A program made the translations under genes and the position numbers. Under the pieces are notes generated by a model. It worked only from the letters and a program-made list of their open reading frames with translations. It did no database searches and was not told the DNA's origin. A stretch of DNA of 34,048 nt from Shimia marina (GTDB taxonomy: Bacteria > Pseudomonadota > Alphaproteobacteria > Rhodobacterales > Rhodobacteraceae): the NCBI RefSeq assembly GCF_001458175.1, contig NZ_CYPW01000027.1, positions 280,363-314,410 on the forward strand, written 5' to 3'. This document shows positions 9,701-17,038 of this stretch, piece after piece (within the stretch, counting starts at the first letter, position 1; the number at the start of each line of letters is the position of its first letter).

Positions 9701-10521
9701 CCATCATCAATGGGGAACCCTATTACTTCAACGAACATGACACCCGCGCCACCGTGACCAATATTGACGTGAACAGTGGCGATCTCACGCTGCGGCTGAA
9801 CCCTTATGAGATGACGCAGATGGTGTTTGAATTCACGGAAAACACACCACCGCCGCCGCCCATCGGGGAAACGCCTGAGACTGTGGGCACCGAGGGGGCG
9901 GATCAACTGACCACCGGGGAAGGCAATGACTCTATTCGCGGGCTTGGCGGCGACGACGTGATTGAATCCAACGGAGGGTTCGACACCATCCGGGGCGGTG
10001 AGGGCAATGATCGGGTGGAAGCAGGCCGAGGCGATGACACGCTCTTTGGCGATGCGGGCGATGATGTGCTCTATGGCAATGGGGGCGAAGACAGCCTGAA
10101 GGCGGGAGATGGCAATGATACGCTGTCTGGCAATCAGGGGAATGACACGCTTCTGGGCAATGGGGGCAATGACGACCTGCGGGGCGGGGATGACAATGAC
10201 ACGCTCAATGGCGGGCAGGGCGCCGACACGCTGCGCGGCGGTGCGGATCTTGACACGCTGACCGGCTGGAGTGGCTCTGATACATTTGCCTTTGAGCTTG
10301 ATGACATGGCCAGTGGGGATATCATCACCGACTTTGAACCGGGCCGGGATGTGATTTCGCTGGAGTATGATGACATTCAATCCATGGATGACCTGCGGAT
10401 TTCTGAGGTTGCGCAAGGGATTGTGATCATTGTTGGCGATCATGGCGGGGTTTTGTTGCAGGGGGAGCTGACGCTCGCTCAGGTGGCAGACCCGCGTAAC
10501 TTCCTATTTCCCGGAGGGTGA
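6775..10521 (+). CDS. RTX protein with embedded clan GH-A glycosidase-like domain
   Basis: This 1248-residue protein is modular. Residues 1-20 form a hydrophobic segment (MLTILLPLLASLAIVGVIVD). Residues about 21-85 are an Asp/Glu/Pro-rich linker, then roughly ten RTX nonapeptides (about 95-190) with further short RTX clusters near 345-375. Residues about 525-1022 look like a TIM-barrel glycoside hydrolase plus a beta-sandwich: NFRFPAG near the start, IEIGNEYW with candidate acid/base Glu682, and LHITEWN with candidate nucleophile Glu811, 129 residues apart as in clan GH-A (GH39/GH51-like). A PPPPP linker leads to about thirteen more RTX repeats (1038-1170) and a C-terminus resembling type I secretion signals. 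It is probably a calcium-dependent polysaccharide-active enzyme, exported or surface-held; substrate unknown. Confidence 0.75.
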   Translation: MLTILLPLLASLAIVGVIVDASDSGSDDETSGDETPTPDPTDEDVGDQPSPGDETPDPDDETPGDGDPVDPDEPAPVAGEEIVGDDDDNQLTGTVNDDTISGGGGNDLIDADDGNDLLNGDAGADTVFGRHGTDVVNGGSGDDLLKGGRGNDFVFGGEGDDRLIGSPGDDVLTAGSGSDYLRGDQGDDILIALDDLALDQASDTLIGGTGTDRLIGDDGDLMQGGEGATRFEVVVGGAPVRITDFELFHPPGGELSSDLLTLLDEDGEILSRAEVLANGGELEDAADGSGVNVLYDGRVVAVIEGYIADDFRAASNWMGNFSTELTGRFEGDDVLTGDTEGAVLDDYLAGGNGDDTLTGGGGQDLLQGDAGNDVLDTTDHAAVAEGAESQPDLAVGGEGDDRFIADDGDIIGGQEGLDSYEVYVPTEDDDRAVEIFTYQFSNSEGQVEILTLLGADGTALSAQEVADNLVVYQHENGTDAILEYDGRMAVIVHGMSADILQQTELWIGNLDPDPTVPVDPDQGSDDATEITMALRSVQGTGQVVSQQMFGANTVYSVNTDAGVPLENYVEGVRALEVENFRFPAGQGDSLDGENEGVDWLNVIELVENEDGERVLREEVVNALDAAIAAHDTGSDVKVTMVIATKLYSLEEYEALYDDIARFAEIMVTDYADQIEAIEIGNEYWAIGETNYGQKADIAARALAEGMARAGVEEDDQPSIIVQMATPNEGSEFHTSVDDRPFGERRDDANQQIIDQLSAEARAAIDGVVEHYYYRRDYDVFTGDGNEQGFIPNDYEIWEENFDKELDLHITEWNIRTTNLDQNGIRAAGILPEMMEYMVSWGTDAAHGWPVVHNTTSHLAGTRADMPVLNEDGWVVNSVRGAVFDVMSSELVGTELMETEFSNDDGRMEVQVYQSDDKIVVQVASRTDELVELDLDITALVDGFDSAKGVVVGYDRSASSSDGVYQKGGELFQAEQTIINGEPYYFNEHDTRATVTNIDVNSGDLTLRLNPYEMTQMVFEFTENTPPPPPIGETPETVGTEGADQLTTGEGNDSIRGLGGDDVIESNGGFDTIRGGEGNDRVEAGRGDDTLFGDAGDDVLYGNGGEDSLKAGDGNDTLSGNQGNDTLLGNGGNDDLRGGDDNDTLNGGQGADTLRGGADLDTLTGWSGSDTFAFELDDMASGDIITDFEPGRDVISLEYDDIQSMDDLRISEVAQGIVIIVGDHGGVLLQGELTLAQVADPRNFLFPGG
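7060..7350 (+). repeat. RTX nonapeptide repeats, N-terminal block
   Basis: About ten consecutive GGxGxDxLx-type nonapeptides are encoded here (for example GGGNDLIDA, DDGNDLLNG, GSGDDLLKG, GEGDDRLIG). Such arrays fold into calcium-binding parallel beta-rolls outside the cell. A block this close to the N-terminus, in addition to the usual C-terminal one, is less common. Confidence 0.85.
9889..10290 (+). repeat. RTX nonapeptide repeats, C-terminal block
   Basis: About thirteen consecutive nonapeptides (for example GEGNDSIRG, GRGDDTLFG, GNGGNDDLRG) precede the last 80 residues, which carry DTFAFELDD and a serralysin-like C-terminus. This is the usual placement of the RTX block and secretion signal in type I substrates. 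Confidence 0.88.
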
Positions 10522-10636
10522 TCTGACGCGCAGGATATGGGCAACTGCTTGCGTTAACATCCCTTATGCCTAAAGTGTTTTGGTTGCACACTGTCTTGGG
10601 TTGAAAGTTACAAAAACCTGAGGCAGGTGCTGTGAG

Positions 10637-10697
10637 CAGCGCATTCACCATGCGCTGAGCGAGACGCCAAAATACAAGAGAAGCCGTTGTGCTTCTC
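10637..10697 (+). promoter_or_regulatory. Two hairpins in the leader of the reductive dehalogenase gene
   Basis: Two perfect stems lie in the 187-nt gap: CAGCGCAT/ATGCGCTG (10637-10657, loop TCACC) and GAGAAGC/GCTTCTC (10678-10697, loop CGTTGT). The second ends 3 nt before the GGGGGAG ribosome-binding site (10701-10707) of the ATG at 10709, so folding could affect translation. Neither has a T-run, so they are not simple terminators. I do not see a B12-box, so a cobalamin riboswitch is not supported. Confidence 0.45.
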
Positions 10698-10708
10698 GCG
10701 GGGGGAGC

Positions 10709-13700
10709 ATGGGGTTTAAGTTTTTTTCCGACAAGGCGCGGCCAGTTCATCTTGGCCCGTATCCAATGGAGCGTCTGGTCAGGCAGGCGCAGGCGGACCT
10801 GAGCCAAGCGCCGGGTGATGCGGCCCTGAGCTTTCATCGACCAGAGCAGCCTGAGAGCATTGTCAATGCCATGGGCGAGTTTCAGGCGATGATGGACGCG
10901 CTGCGCGATGGGTTGGTGAATTCTGTGCGCTCAGGCATTCCTGATGATCCAATTGAGCGCTCAAACCATTTGAAATCATTTGGGTATTTCAGTGATGCCT
11001 CGATGGTGGGGATCGGGCCGTTGCCTGCGGCCGCGCGGCTGGCGCAGCCCCGGCGCAATCCGGATATTGAGCGTCTGTCAGAAGATCTGCGCACGCGGCA
11101 GATCAAATCTCTGGCGGCCGGTATTGACCTGATTATGGCGGATCTCAAAGACAGTATGGAGGCCCCGCCATCCTCGATTGAGGACCATAAGAATGCGCTG
11201 GTTTTTCTGATCGAGCACCACCGGGATCCGGAACGCGGGGAACCCGGCAGCGATTGGATTATGAATGCGCAGGATCATCGGGCCTGTCTGCGTGCGACCG
11301 AAGTGGCGGTGGTGATTGCCAATTACATCCGGCTGCTGGGCTTTGGGGCCAAGGCCCATACAGCGACGTCCTCAGATGTGGATCTGGGCAAGGCGGCGTT
11401 GGCGGCGGGGCTGGTGAGCTGTGAAGAGGGGCAACTGGTGGCCCCTTGGCTGGGCACGGGCTATGGGCTTGCCGTGATCACCACGGATATGGATCTGGCT
11501 CATGATGGCCCACTGGCCCCGATGGCGCAGCAGCCATGGTTTCAGACGCAGGGGCCGGCGTGGTGGTTGGGCAAGGGCTTTGCCAAATCGGCGCTCAATC
11601 AAGACCCGTTCCGCAATCGCGATTATGTCAATGGCGCCCATCCCTTTGAGCGGCTCAAGCGGGTGGAGAGCCCGACAACCTATATTGACGAAGCCAATGT
11701 GGCGCGGGTGCCCAAGCGGGCGGATATGTTTGCCCGCGTGCAATTTGGCGACATGGGCAAGACGCTGCAGGATGCGGCAAAGGGTGGCTATTACGTGCGC
11801 AAGGCCGCGCCGAGCATGGCGCAGCGGCGCGCGCTGGGAGCTTTTGTGTTGTTGCAGGATGGGGCGAGTGCCGATGTCACCCCCCCGACAGATGCCGCCC
11901 GCAATGCCGCCAACCTGAAAGCGGCGAGCTATTTTCTGGGCGTGGATGCCGTGGGGTTGAGCCGATGCCCGGAGTGGGCCTGGTATTCGCATGATGCCAC
12001 GGGCGCACCGATAAATCCGATCCATAACAATGCGTTGAGCATGATTATTGATCAGGGTTATGAGACCATGGAAGGCGCAAGTGGGGATGATTGGATCAGC
12101 GTGGCGCAATCCATGCGGGCCTATCTGCGCTTCTCGCTGCTTGGCGGGGTGATGGCGCAGCAGATCCGCAATCTGGGCTATAAGGCCAAGGCGCATACGG
12201 TTATGGATGGGGAGGTGTTGCAGCCGCCGCTGTTGCTTTTGTCCGGTCTGGGTGAGGTGAGCCGGATTGGGGAGGTGATCCTGAACCCCTATCTGGGCCC
12301 GCGGCTGAAATCCGGGGCAGTGACCACGGATATGCCGATGGCACATGATCTGCCGATTGATTTTGGCCTGCAAAACTTCTGTGAGAACTGCAACAAATGT
12401 GCGCGTGAATGTCCCTCCGGGGCGATCACGGCGGGGCCGAAGTTGATGTTCAACGGCTATGAGATTTGGAAATCGGACAGCCAGAAATGCGCAACCTATC
12501 GGATCAGCACACCGGGTGGCTCGATGTGTGGACGCTGTATGAAAACCTGCCCGTGGAACCTCGAGGGGCTGTTTTCAGAAGCGCCGTTCCGCTGGGCGGC
12601 AAGCAATTTCCCGAGCCTTGCCAGACCTTTGGCCAAGCTTGATGATGCGGTGGGCAATGGCGGGCTCAATGATGTCAAGAAATGGTGGTGGGACATCGAG
12701 CTTGAGGAAGATGGGGCGTATCGGCCGACCAAACACCCGCTTAACCGTCGCGATTTGCAGAAAGATCTGGATCTGAAATATGAGGATCAGACGCTGGCGG
12801 TTTATCCGGCGGCGCTGGCCCCGCATCCGTGGCCCTATCCGTTTCCTATGGACCGGGAGGCGGGGATCAAAGCCTATGAGGCGATGATTTCGGCGGATGA
12901 ATATAAGCTGCGGCTGGCGGCGGGGGACGCCTCGGTGATTGATCGCTATGTGGTGCCGGACGCGGCCGATGCACCGGTGGTGCAGGTGAAAATTTCGCAT
13001 GTGGAGCCGATGACGGCGGATGTGACTAAGTATGAATTCCAGAGTCTGGATGGATCGGAGCTGCCGGAATGGACAGCGGGGGGGCATCTGGATGTGTTGG
13101 TGGCCCCGGAGTTCCTGCGCCAATACAGCATGTCGGGCGACCCCAAGGATCGCTCCAAATATCAGATTGGCGTGTTGCGGGAGGATCAAGGGCGCGGGGG
13201 CAGCGCCTTTCTGCACCGGATTTTCCGTGAGGAGCGCAAGGTGTTTGTCTCCAAGCCGATCAACCATTTTGAACTGGTCGAAGAGGCGACGAAGAGCTTT
13301 CTGATGGGCGGCGGGATCGGGATTACGCCGATGATTGCCTTTGCCCACCGCTTGCATGATCTGGGGCGCGATTTTGCGCTGCACTATTCTGCCAGTCGCG
13401 AAGATGGGGCGGGATATATCCATGATCTCAAGGCGATGCCCTGGGCGGATAAGGTGGTGTTTCACTTCTCAGACAAAGGCACGCGCGCGGATCTGGATGC
13501 GGTGCTGCATGGGTATGAGCCGGGGTGGCATGTTTACACCTGCGGGCCGGACCGTTTCATGGAAGGGGTGATGGAGGCGGCCAAGCGACAGGGCTTCCCG
13601 GAGGAGGCGCGGCATCTGGAGTATTTCAATGTGCCCGAGCAGCCGGATTATGAGAATTTCGAGTTCACTCTGAAGCTCAAGGATGGTCGGGAATTGCTTG

Positions 13701-13921
13701 TTCCAGAAGATAAAATCGCCACAGACGTGCTTTTGGAGAACGGCGTGCATGTGGATGTGAAATGCGCTGATGGGATCTGTGGGGTGTGCAAATGCGGGCT
13801 GGTGTCAGGTGAGGTGGAGCATCGCGATTTTGTGCTGTCCAATAAGCAGCGCGAGAGTGCGGTGATCCTCTGTCAGAGCCGGGCCAAAGAGGCTGGCGGT
13901 GTGATTGAGATTGATCTGTAG
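10709..13921 (+). CDS. Self-sufficient reductive dehalogenase fused to NAD(P)H reductase and ferredoxin
   Basis: This 1070-residue protein is a cobalamin-dependent reductive dehalogenase of the respiration-independent BhbA/NpRdhA type. The catalytic part (to about 640) carries two [4Fe-4S] cluster motifs: C558-x2-C561-x2-C564-x3-C568-P, and C594 with C607-x2-C610-x3-C614-P. Residues about 770-985 are a phthalate-dioxygenase-reductase-like flavin/NAD(P)H domain (RQYSMSGDP, GGGIGITPM, YTCGPDRFM). The last 85 residues are a plant-type [2Fe-2S] ferredoxin (C1019, C1024, C1027, C1055). Y426 in CPEWAWYSHD and K492/K494 in YKAKAH are candidates for the active-site Tyr and Lys. Residues about 89-216 look like a degenerate copy of the cobalamin-domain segment at 406-497. 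No Tat signal and no rdhB anchor are present, so it should act in the cytoplasm on halogenated, probably phenolic, compounds. The start is supported by GGGGGAG. Substrate unknown. Confidence 0.9.
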   Translation: MGFKFFSDKARPVHLGPYPMERLVRQAQADLSQAPGDAALSFHRPEQPESIVNAMGEFQAMMDALRDGLVNSVRSGIPDDPIERSNHLKSFGYFSDASMVGIGPLPAAARLAQPRRNPDIERLSEDLRTRQIKSLAAGIDLIMADLKDSMEAPPSSIEDHKNALVFLIEHHRDPERGEPGSDWIMNAQDHRACLRATEVAVVIANYIRLLGFGAKAHTATSSDVDLGKAALAAGLVSCEEGQLVAPWLGTGYGLAVITTDMDLAHDGPLAPMAQQPWFQTQGPAWWLGKGFAKSALNQDPFRNRDYVNGAHPFERLKRVESPTTYIDEANVARVPKRADMFARVQFGDMGKTLQDAAKGGYYVRKAAPSMAQRRALGAFVLLQDGASADVTPPTDAARNAANLKAASYFLGVDAVGLSRCPEWAWYSHDATGAPINPIHNNALSMIIDQGYETMEGASGDDWISVAQSMRAYLRFSLLGGVMAQQIRNLGYKAKAHTVMDGEVLQPPLLLLSGLGEVSRIGEVILNPYLGPRLKSGAVTTDMPMAHDLPIDFGLQNFCENCNKCARECPSGAITAGPKLMFNGYEIWKSDSQKCATYRISTPGGSMCGRCMKTCPWNLEGLFSEAPFRWAASNFPSLARPLAKLDDAVGNGGLNDVKKWWWDIELEEDGAYRPTKHPLNRRDLQKDLDLKYEDQTLAVYPAALAPHPWPYPFPMDREAGIKAYEAMISADEYKLRLAAGDASVIDRYVVPDAADAPVVQVKISHVEPMTADVTKYEFQSLDGSELPEWTAGGHLDVLVAPEFLRQYSMSGDPKDRSKYQIGVLREDQGRGGSAFLHRIFREERKVFVSKPINHFELVEEATKSFLMGGGIGITPMIAFAHRLHDLGRDFALHYSASREDGAGYIHDLKAMPWADKVVFHFSDKGTRADLDAVLHGYEPGWHVYTCGPDRFMEGVMEAAKRQGFPEEARHLEYFNVPEQPDYENFEFTLKLKDGRELLVPEDKIATDVLLENGVHVDVKCADGICGVCKCGLVSGEVEHRDFVLSNKQRESAVILCQSRAKEAGGVIEIDL

Positions 13922-13979
13922 CATCGGCATTTCGCGGCCCGCCGCGTTGTGCGTGGCAGGCCGCTAAGAGGCGCACCGC

Positions 13980-15146
13980 TCAGCGGGCGATGAGCCTTTG
14001 GGTTTCGCCTGCAATGATGCCTTCCTCGTCGGTGGGGATCACATGGGCGGCAAGGCGGCTTTCTTTTGTGGTGATCCGACTGACGGCCGCGGCGTTGGCC
14101 ACTGGATCGAGATCCGCCCCAAGCCATGCACAGCCTTCCAGAATGCGGGCGCGGATGGGGGCGGCGTTTTCGCCAATGCCGCCGGTGAAGACGATGGCAT
14201 CCAAACCGCCCAGAGTGGCCGCAAGCGCGCCGATTTTCTTGCAGGCCTGATAGACAAAGAGCTCCACCGCTTCGGCGGCGGCCGGGCTGTCAGACGCGAG
14301 CAGGTCACGCATGTCGGAACTGAGGTCAGAGACCCCAAGCAGACCGGATTTGGTGCCCAGCATGGTTTCGATCTCTGCCACGGACATGCCGCGATCCCGC
14401 AGAAGGTGGAAGATCACACCGGGATCCAGCTCACCGCAGCGCCGTCCCATGACCAGCCCATCCAGCGCGGTGTAGCCCATGGTGGTGGCCACGCTCTGAC
14501 GGTTCTCCATGGCGCACATGGAGGCACCATTGCCCAGATGTGCGACAATCACCTTGCCATTGGGCGTGTCCAGATGGTGGGGCAGTTGGGTGGAGATATA
14601 GTGATAGCTCAGCCCGTGGAAGCCATAGCGCAGCACGCCATCCTCAGACAGGGCGCGGGGGATGGCAAAAAGTTGCGAGACGCGCGGCTGGGTGCGGTGG
14701 AAGGCGGTGTCAAAACAGGCAACCTGTGCAATCGCAGGCCAGCGCCGCGCCACGGCGGCGATGCCTGCGAGATTGTGCGGCTGATGGCCCGGCGCCAGCG
14801 GGGCGAGCGCCTGTAGCTTTGCAATCACCTCATCTGTGATGCGGGTGGGGGCGGCAAATTCCTGACCGCCATGCACCACGCGATGCCCTGCGCCAACAAT
14901 GCGCAGGGGGCCGGACAGCTCTTCGATATGGGTGAGGAGCCAGTCAAGCACCTCGGCATGGGAGGCTTCGGGGGCGACAGGCACCGGAAGGTCGGTGCCG
15001 CTTCCGTGAAACTGTGGCCCCATGCCGATCCGATCCACCTGACCGTTCAAAAGTATTTTGAGATCAGTATTATAGACTGCGTATTTGATCGAAGACGACC
15101 CGGCGTTCAGAACCAGAAAAGCGTCTTCTGTGGCGAGGCTGCTCAC
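13980..15146 (-). CDS. ackA: Acetate kinase
   Basis: This 388-residue protein matches the acetate/propionate kinase family in length and motifs: the N-terminal phosphate-binding strand NAGSSSIKY (14-22), GAGHRVVHGG, the conserved HLGNGASM segment, and FTGGIGENA near the C-terminus. It interconverts acetyl phosphate plus ADP with acetate plus ATP in the cytoplasm. The start codon is GTG at 15146, overlapping the TGA of the upstream phosphate acyltransferase gene by 4 nt (GTGA), so the two are translationally coupled and form a Pta-AckA pair. It converges with the reductive dehalogenase gene, with 58 nt between the stops. Confidence 0.92.
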   Translation of the reverse strand: MSSLATEDAFLVLNAGSSSIKYAVYNTDLKILLNGQVDRIGMGPQFHGSGTDLPVPVAPEASHAEVLDWLLTHIEELSGPLRIVGAGHRVVHGGQEFAAPTRITDEVIAKLQALAPLAPGHQPHNLAGIAAVARRWPAIAQVACFDTAFHRTQPRVSQLFAIPRALSEDGVLRYGFHGLSYHYISTQLPHHLDTPNGKVIVAHLGNGASMCAMENRQSVATTMGYTALDGLVMGRRCGELDPGVIFHLLRDRGMSVAEIETMLGTKSGLLGVSDLSSDMRDLLASDSPAAAEAVELFVYQACKKIGALAATLGGLDAIVFTGGIGENAAPIRARILEGCAWLGADLDPVANAAAVSRITTKESRLAAHVIPTDEEGIIAGETQRLIAR

Positions 15147-16084
15147 ATCAGATCCTTTCCGAGCCTGTGGTGAACCATGAGTTGCGCCAGCGCGGCAGAG
15201 ACAAGGCGGCTGAGGGTGCCATCTGCGCGGGAGGTCAGCATGATTGGCACGCGTGCGCCCAGCACCAGACCGGCACTGTCAGCTCCGGCGAGATACATCA
15301 GCTGTTTGGCAATCATATTGCCCGCCTCCAGATCTGGTGCGACGAGAATATCGGCATCGCCGGGGACCTCGGATTTGATGCCTTTGGCATCGGCGGCCTT
15401 GCGGGAGATCGCATTGTCAAAGGCCAATGGCCCATCCAGAAGCCCGCCAGTGATCTGGCCTCGATCTGCCATTTTGCACAGCGCGGCGGCTTCGACGGTG
15501 GAGGGGATCTTGGGGTAGATGGTTTCCAATGCGGACAGGATGGCCACCTTTGGGGTCTGCACCCCAAGGGCGTGCCCCAACTCAATGGCGTTTTGTACGA
15601 TGTCTGCTTTGACCATCAGGTCGGGGAAAATATTGATCGCGGCGTCGGTGATGAGCAGAGGTTTGGGATAGGCGGGCACATCGAGCACAAAGACGTGGCT
15701 CATGCGGCGCTCTGTGCGCAGACCCGTGACCTTATCGACCACGGCGCTCATCACCTCATCGGTGTGCAGCGCGCCTTTCATCAGGGCCTGTGCCTTGCCT
15801 TCGCGGACCAGACGCACGGCAGCAGAGGCGCTGGCATGGCTGTGTTTGGCATCAACAATCTCAACCCCGTCCAGCGAAATGCCTTCTTCTTTGGCGACGG
15901 CGGTGATGCGCTCTTCTGGGCCGACGAGAATGGGGGTGATCAGGGTTTTGTCCCGTGCTTCAAGCGCCCCGATCAGCGAGGCAGCATCACAGGGATGCAC
16001 CACAGCAGTTGGGATGGGATCCAGCGGCGCAGTAGCGGCCAGCATGTCGTCAAAGCTGTTTTTATGAGGGGCGGAAGGGTCCAT
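15143..16084 (-). CDS. Phosphate acyltransferase (Pta/Ptb family, short form)
   Basis: This 313-residue protein of the phosphate acetyl/butyryltransferase family transfers an acyl group between CoA and phosphate. It has MKGALHTDEVMSAVV, the ITDAAINIFPDL segment, GPLAFDNAIS, and the VLGARVPIMLTSRAD segment near the end, all typical of this fold. It lacks the long N-terminal regulatory region of E. coli-type Pta and resembles the C-terminal domain of roseobacter bifunctional MaoC-Pta proteins. The ATG at 16084 is preceded by CAGGAG. The 4-nt overlap with acetate kinase implies acetyl-CoA as main substrate, but a butyryl or propionyl preference cannot be excluded. Confidence 0.87.
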   Translation of the reverse strand: MDPSAPHKNSFDDMLAATAPLDPIPTAVVHPCDAASLIGALEARDKTLITPILVGPEERITAVAKEEGISLDGVEIVDAKHSHASASAAVRLVREGKAQALMKGALHTDEVMSAVVDKVTGLRTERRMSHVFVLDVPAYPKPLLITDAAINIFPDLMVKADIVQNAIELGHALGVQTPKVAILSALETIYPKIPSTVEAAALCKMADRGQITGGLLDGPLAFDNAISRKAADAKGIKSEVPGDADILVAPDLEAGNMIAKQLMYLAGADSAGLVLGARVPIMLTSRADGTLSRLVSAALAQLMVHHRLGKDLM

Positions 16085-16161
16085 GGGGGACTCCTGAAAA
16101 TAAGGATGAGTGAATGCGCGTTATGAGGCAGTGATAAGATTTGCTGGGGGCTGAGTGCAAC

Positions 16162-16193
16162 AAAAAGCCCGGCTGCCGTGTGGGAAGCCGGGT
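16162..16193 (-). terminator. Terminator of the flavin reductase gene
   Basis: Stem CCCGGCT/AGCCGGG (16168-16174 with 16186-16192) and an 11-nt loop are followed on the minus strand by CTTTTTG. It lies 31 nt beyond the flavin reductase stop and separates that gene from the downstream phosphate acyltransferase gene, which therefore needs its own promoter in the 77 nt that follow. Confidence 0.75.
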
Positions 16194-16223
16194 TGAAATT
16201 TTTGCAAGGCAGGGGCGGCCTGC

Positions 16224-16781
16224 TCAGCTTTCGGGCGTGAAGCTTCCATAGGCGCGTTGGGCAAAGAGCAAAGGCTCGCCCGGTGCCTGAGCGACACGCA
16301 GTACGCGGCCCAGCATGATTGTGTGATCGCCAGCGGGGTGCGTGGCCTCTGTGGCGCATTCAAAGCGTGCCAGACAATCCTGAAACACCGGTATGCCTTC
16401 GGCGTTCAGATCATGTGCTGCCATATCAAAGGCATCGCCGTGTTTGGCAAAAGCATTGGAAAGCGCCTGTTGATCGTCACGCAGAATATGAATGGCGAAA
16501 TGTGTGGCTGGCGCAAAGTGATCAAAGCGGTTGGAGCTATTGTCCAGCGACCAGAGCACCAATGCGGGGTTAAGCGAGACGGAGGCAAAGGAATTTGCGG
16601 TCATGCCAATGGGGCCTGCATCCGTGCGGGTGGTGATCACCGTGACACCCGTGGCAAAACAGCTGAGCGCGTTGCGGTAAAGCCGCTGGTTTTCGACTGT
16701 TGGCGCAAAGCTGTTCAGAGGGGTATCAGAAGACATGGGATGCCTGTGTGTTTGTGTGCTTTGATCGGCAGCAATGGGCAT
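16224..16781 (-). CDS. Flavin reductase-like protein (HpaC/DIM6-NTAB family)
   Basis: This FMN-binding split-barrel protein of about 185 residues has NALSCFATGVTVITTR, GMTANSFASVSLNPALVLWSLD, the HFAIHIL segment, and a C-terminal LGRVLRV strand, all typical of short-chain flavin reductases that use NAD(P)H to supply reduced flavin to a monooxygenase. No monooxygenase gene adjoins it, so the partner is unknown. I place the start at the ATG at 16781, which has GGAG 5 nt upstream. The ATG at 16736 (MSSDTPLNSF, 170 residues) is an alternative with a weaker ribosome-binding site. It is divergent from the trypsin-like protease gene and has its own terminator downstream. Confidence 0.8.
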   Translation of the reverse strand: MPIAADQSTQTHRHPMSSDTPLNSFAPTVENQRLYRNALSCFATGVTVITTRTDAGPIGMTANSFASVSLNPALVLWSLDNSSNRFDHFAPATHFAIHILRDDQQALSNAFAKHGDAFDMAAHDLNAEGIPVFQDCLARFECATEATHPAGDHTIMLGRVLRVAQAPGEPLLFAQRAYGSFTPES

Positions 16782-17038
16782 AAACGCTCCATCTTGCAAG
16801 AGGTCTGTGGGGAACATGGCCAGAATGTGGCGCATGCTATGTGGACCTCTCTACGCTGGGGAGGGCAAAATGGTGCAAAGAAATAAGAGATTTTCTTAAA
16901 ATTCTATGTACGACGTCGGACTTTAGAAAGAAGTTTGCGGCACTGTAAGCGTTTGGAACAGGACGTAAATCGTACCGGTTTTGCCCGATTGCTGCCGTGA
17001 TCTCCTGTGTAGATGGGTTAACGACTAATGGAGGCCTC

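Noticed and set aside
10522..10708. Cobalamin riboswitch upstream of the dehalogenase
   Set aside because: The gap is only 187 nt and I could not find the B12-box or its conserved partners; only two simple hairpins are present.
11372..12373. Minus-strand frame opposite the reductive dehalogenase
   Set aside because: It is the shadow of a certain gene with cluster motifs on the plus strand.
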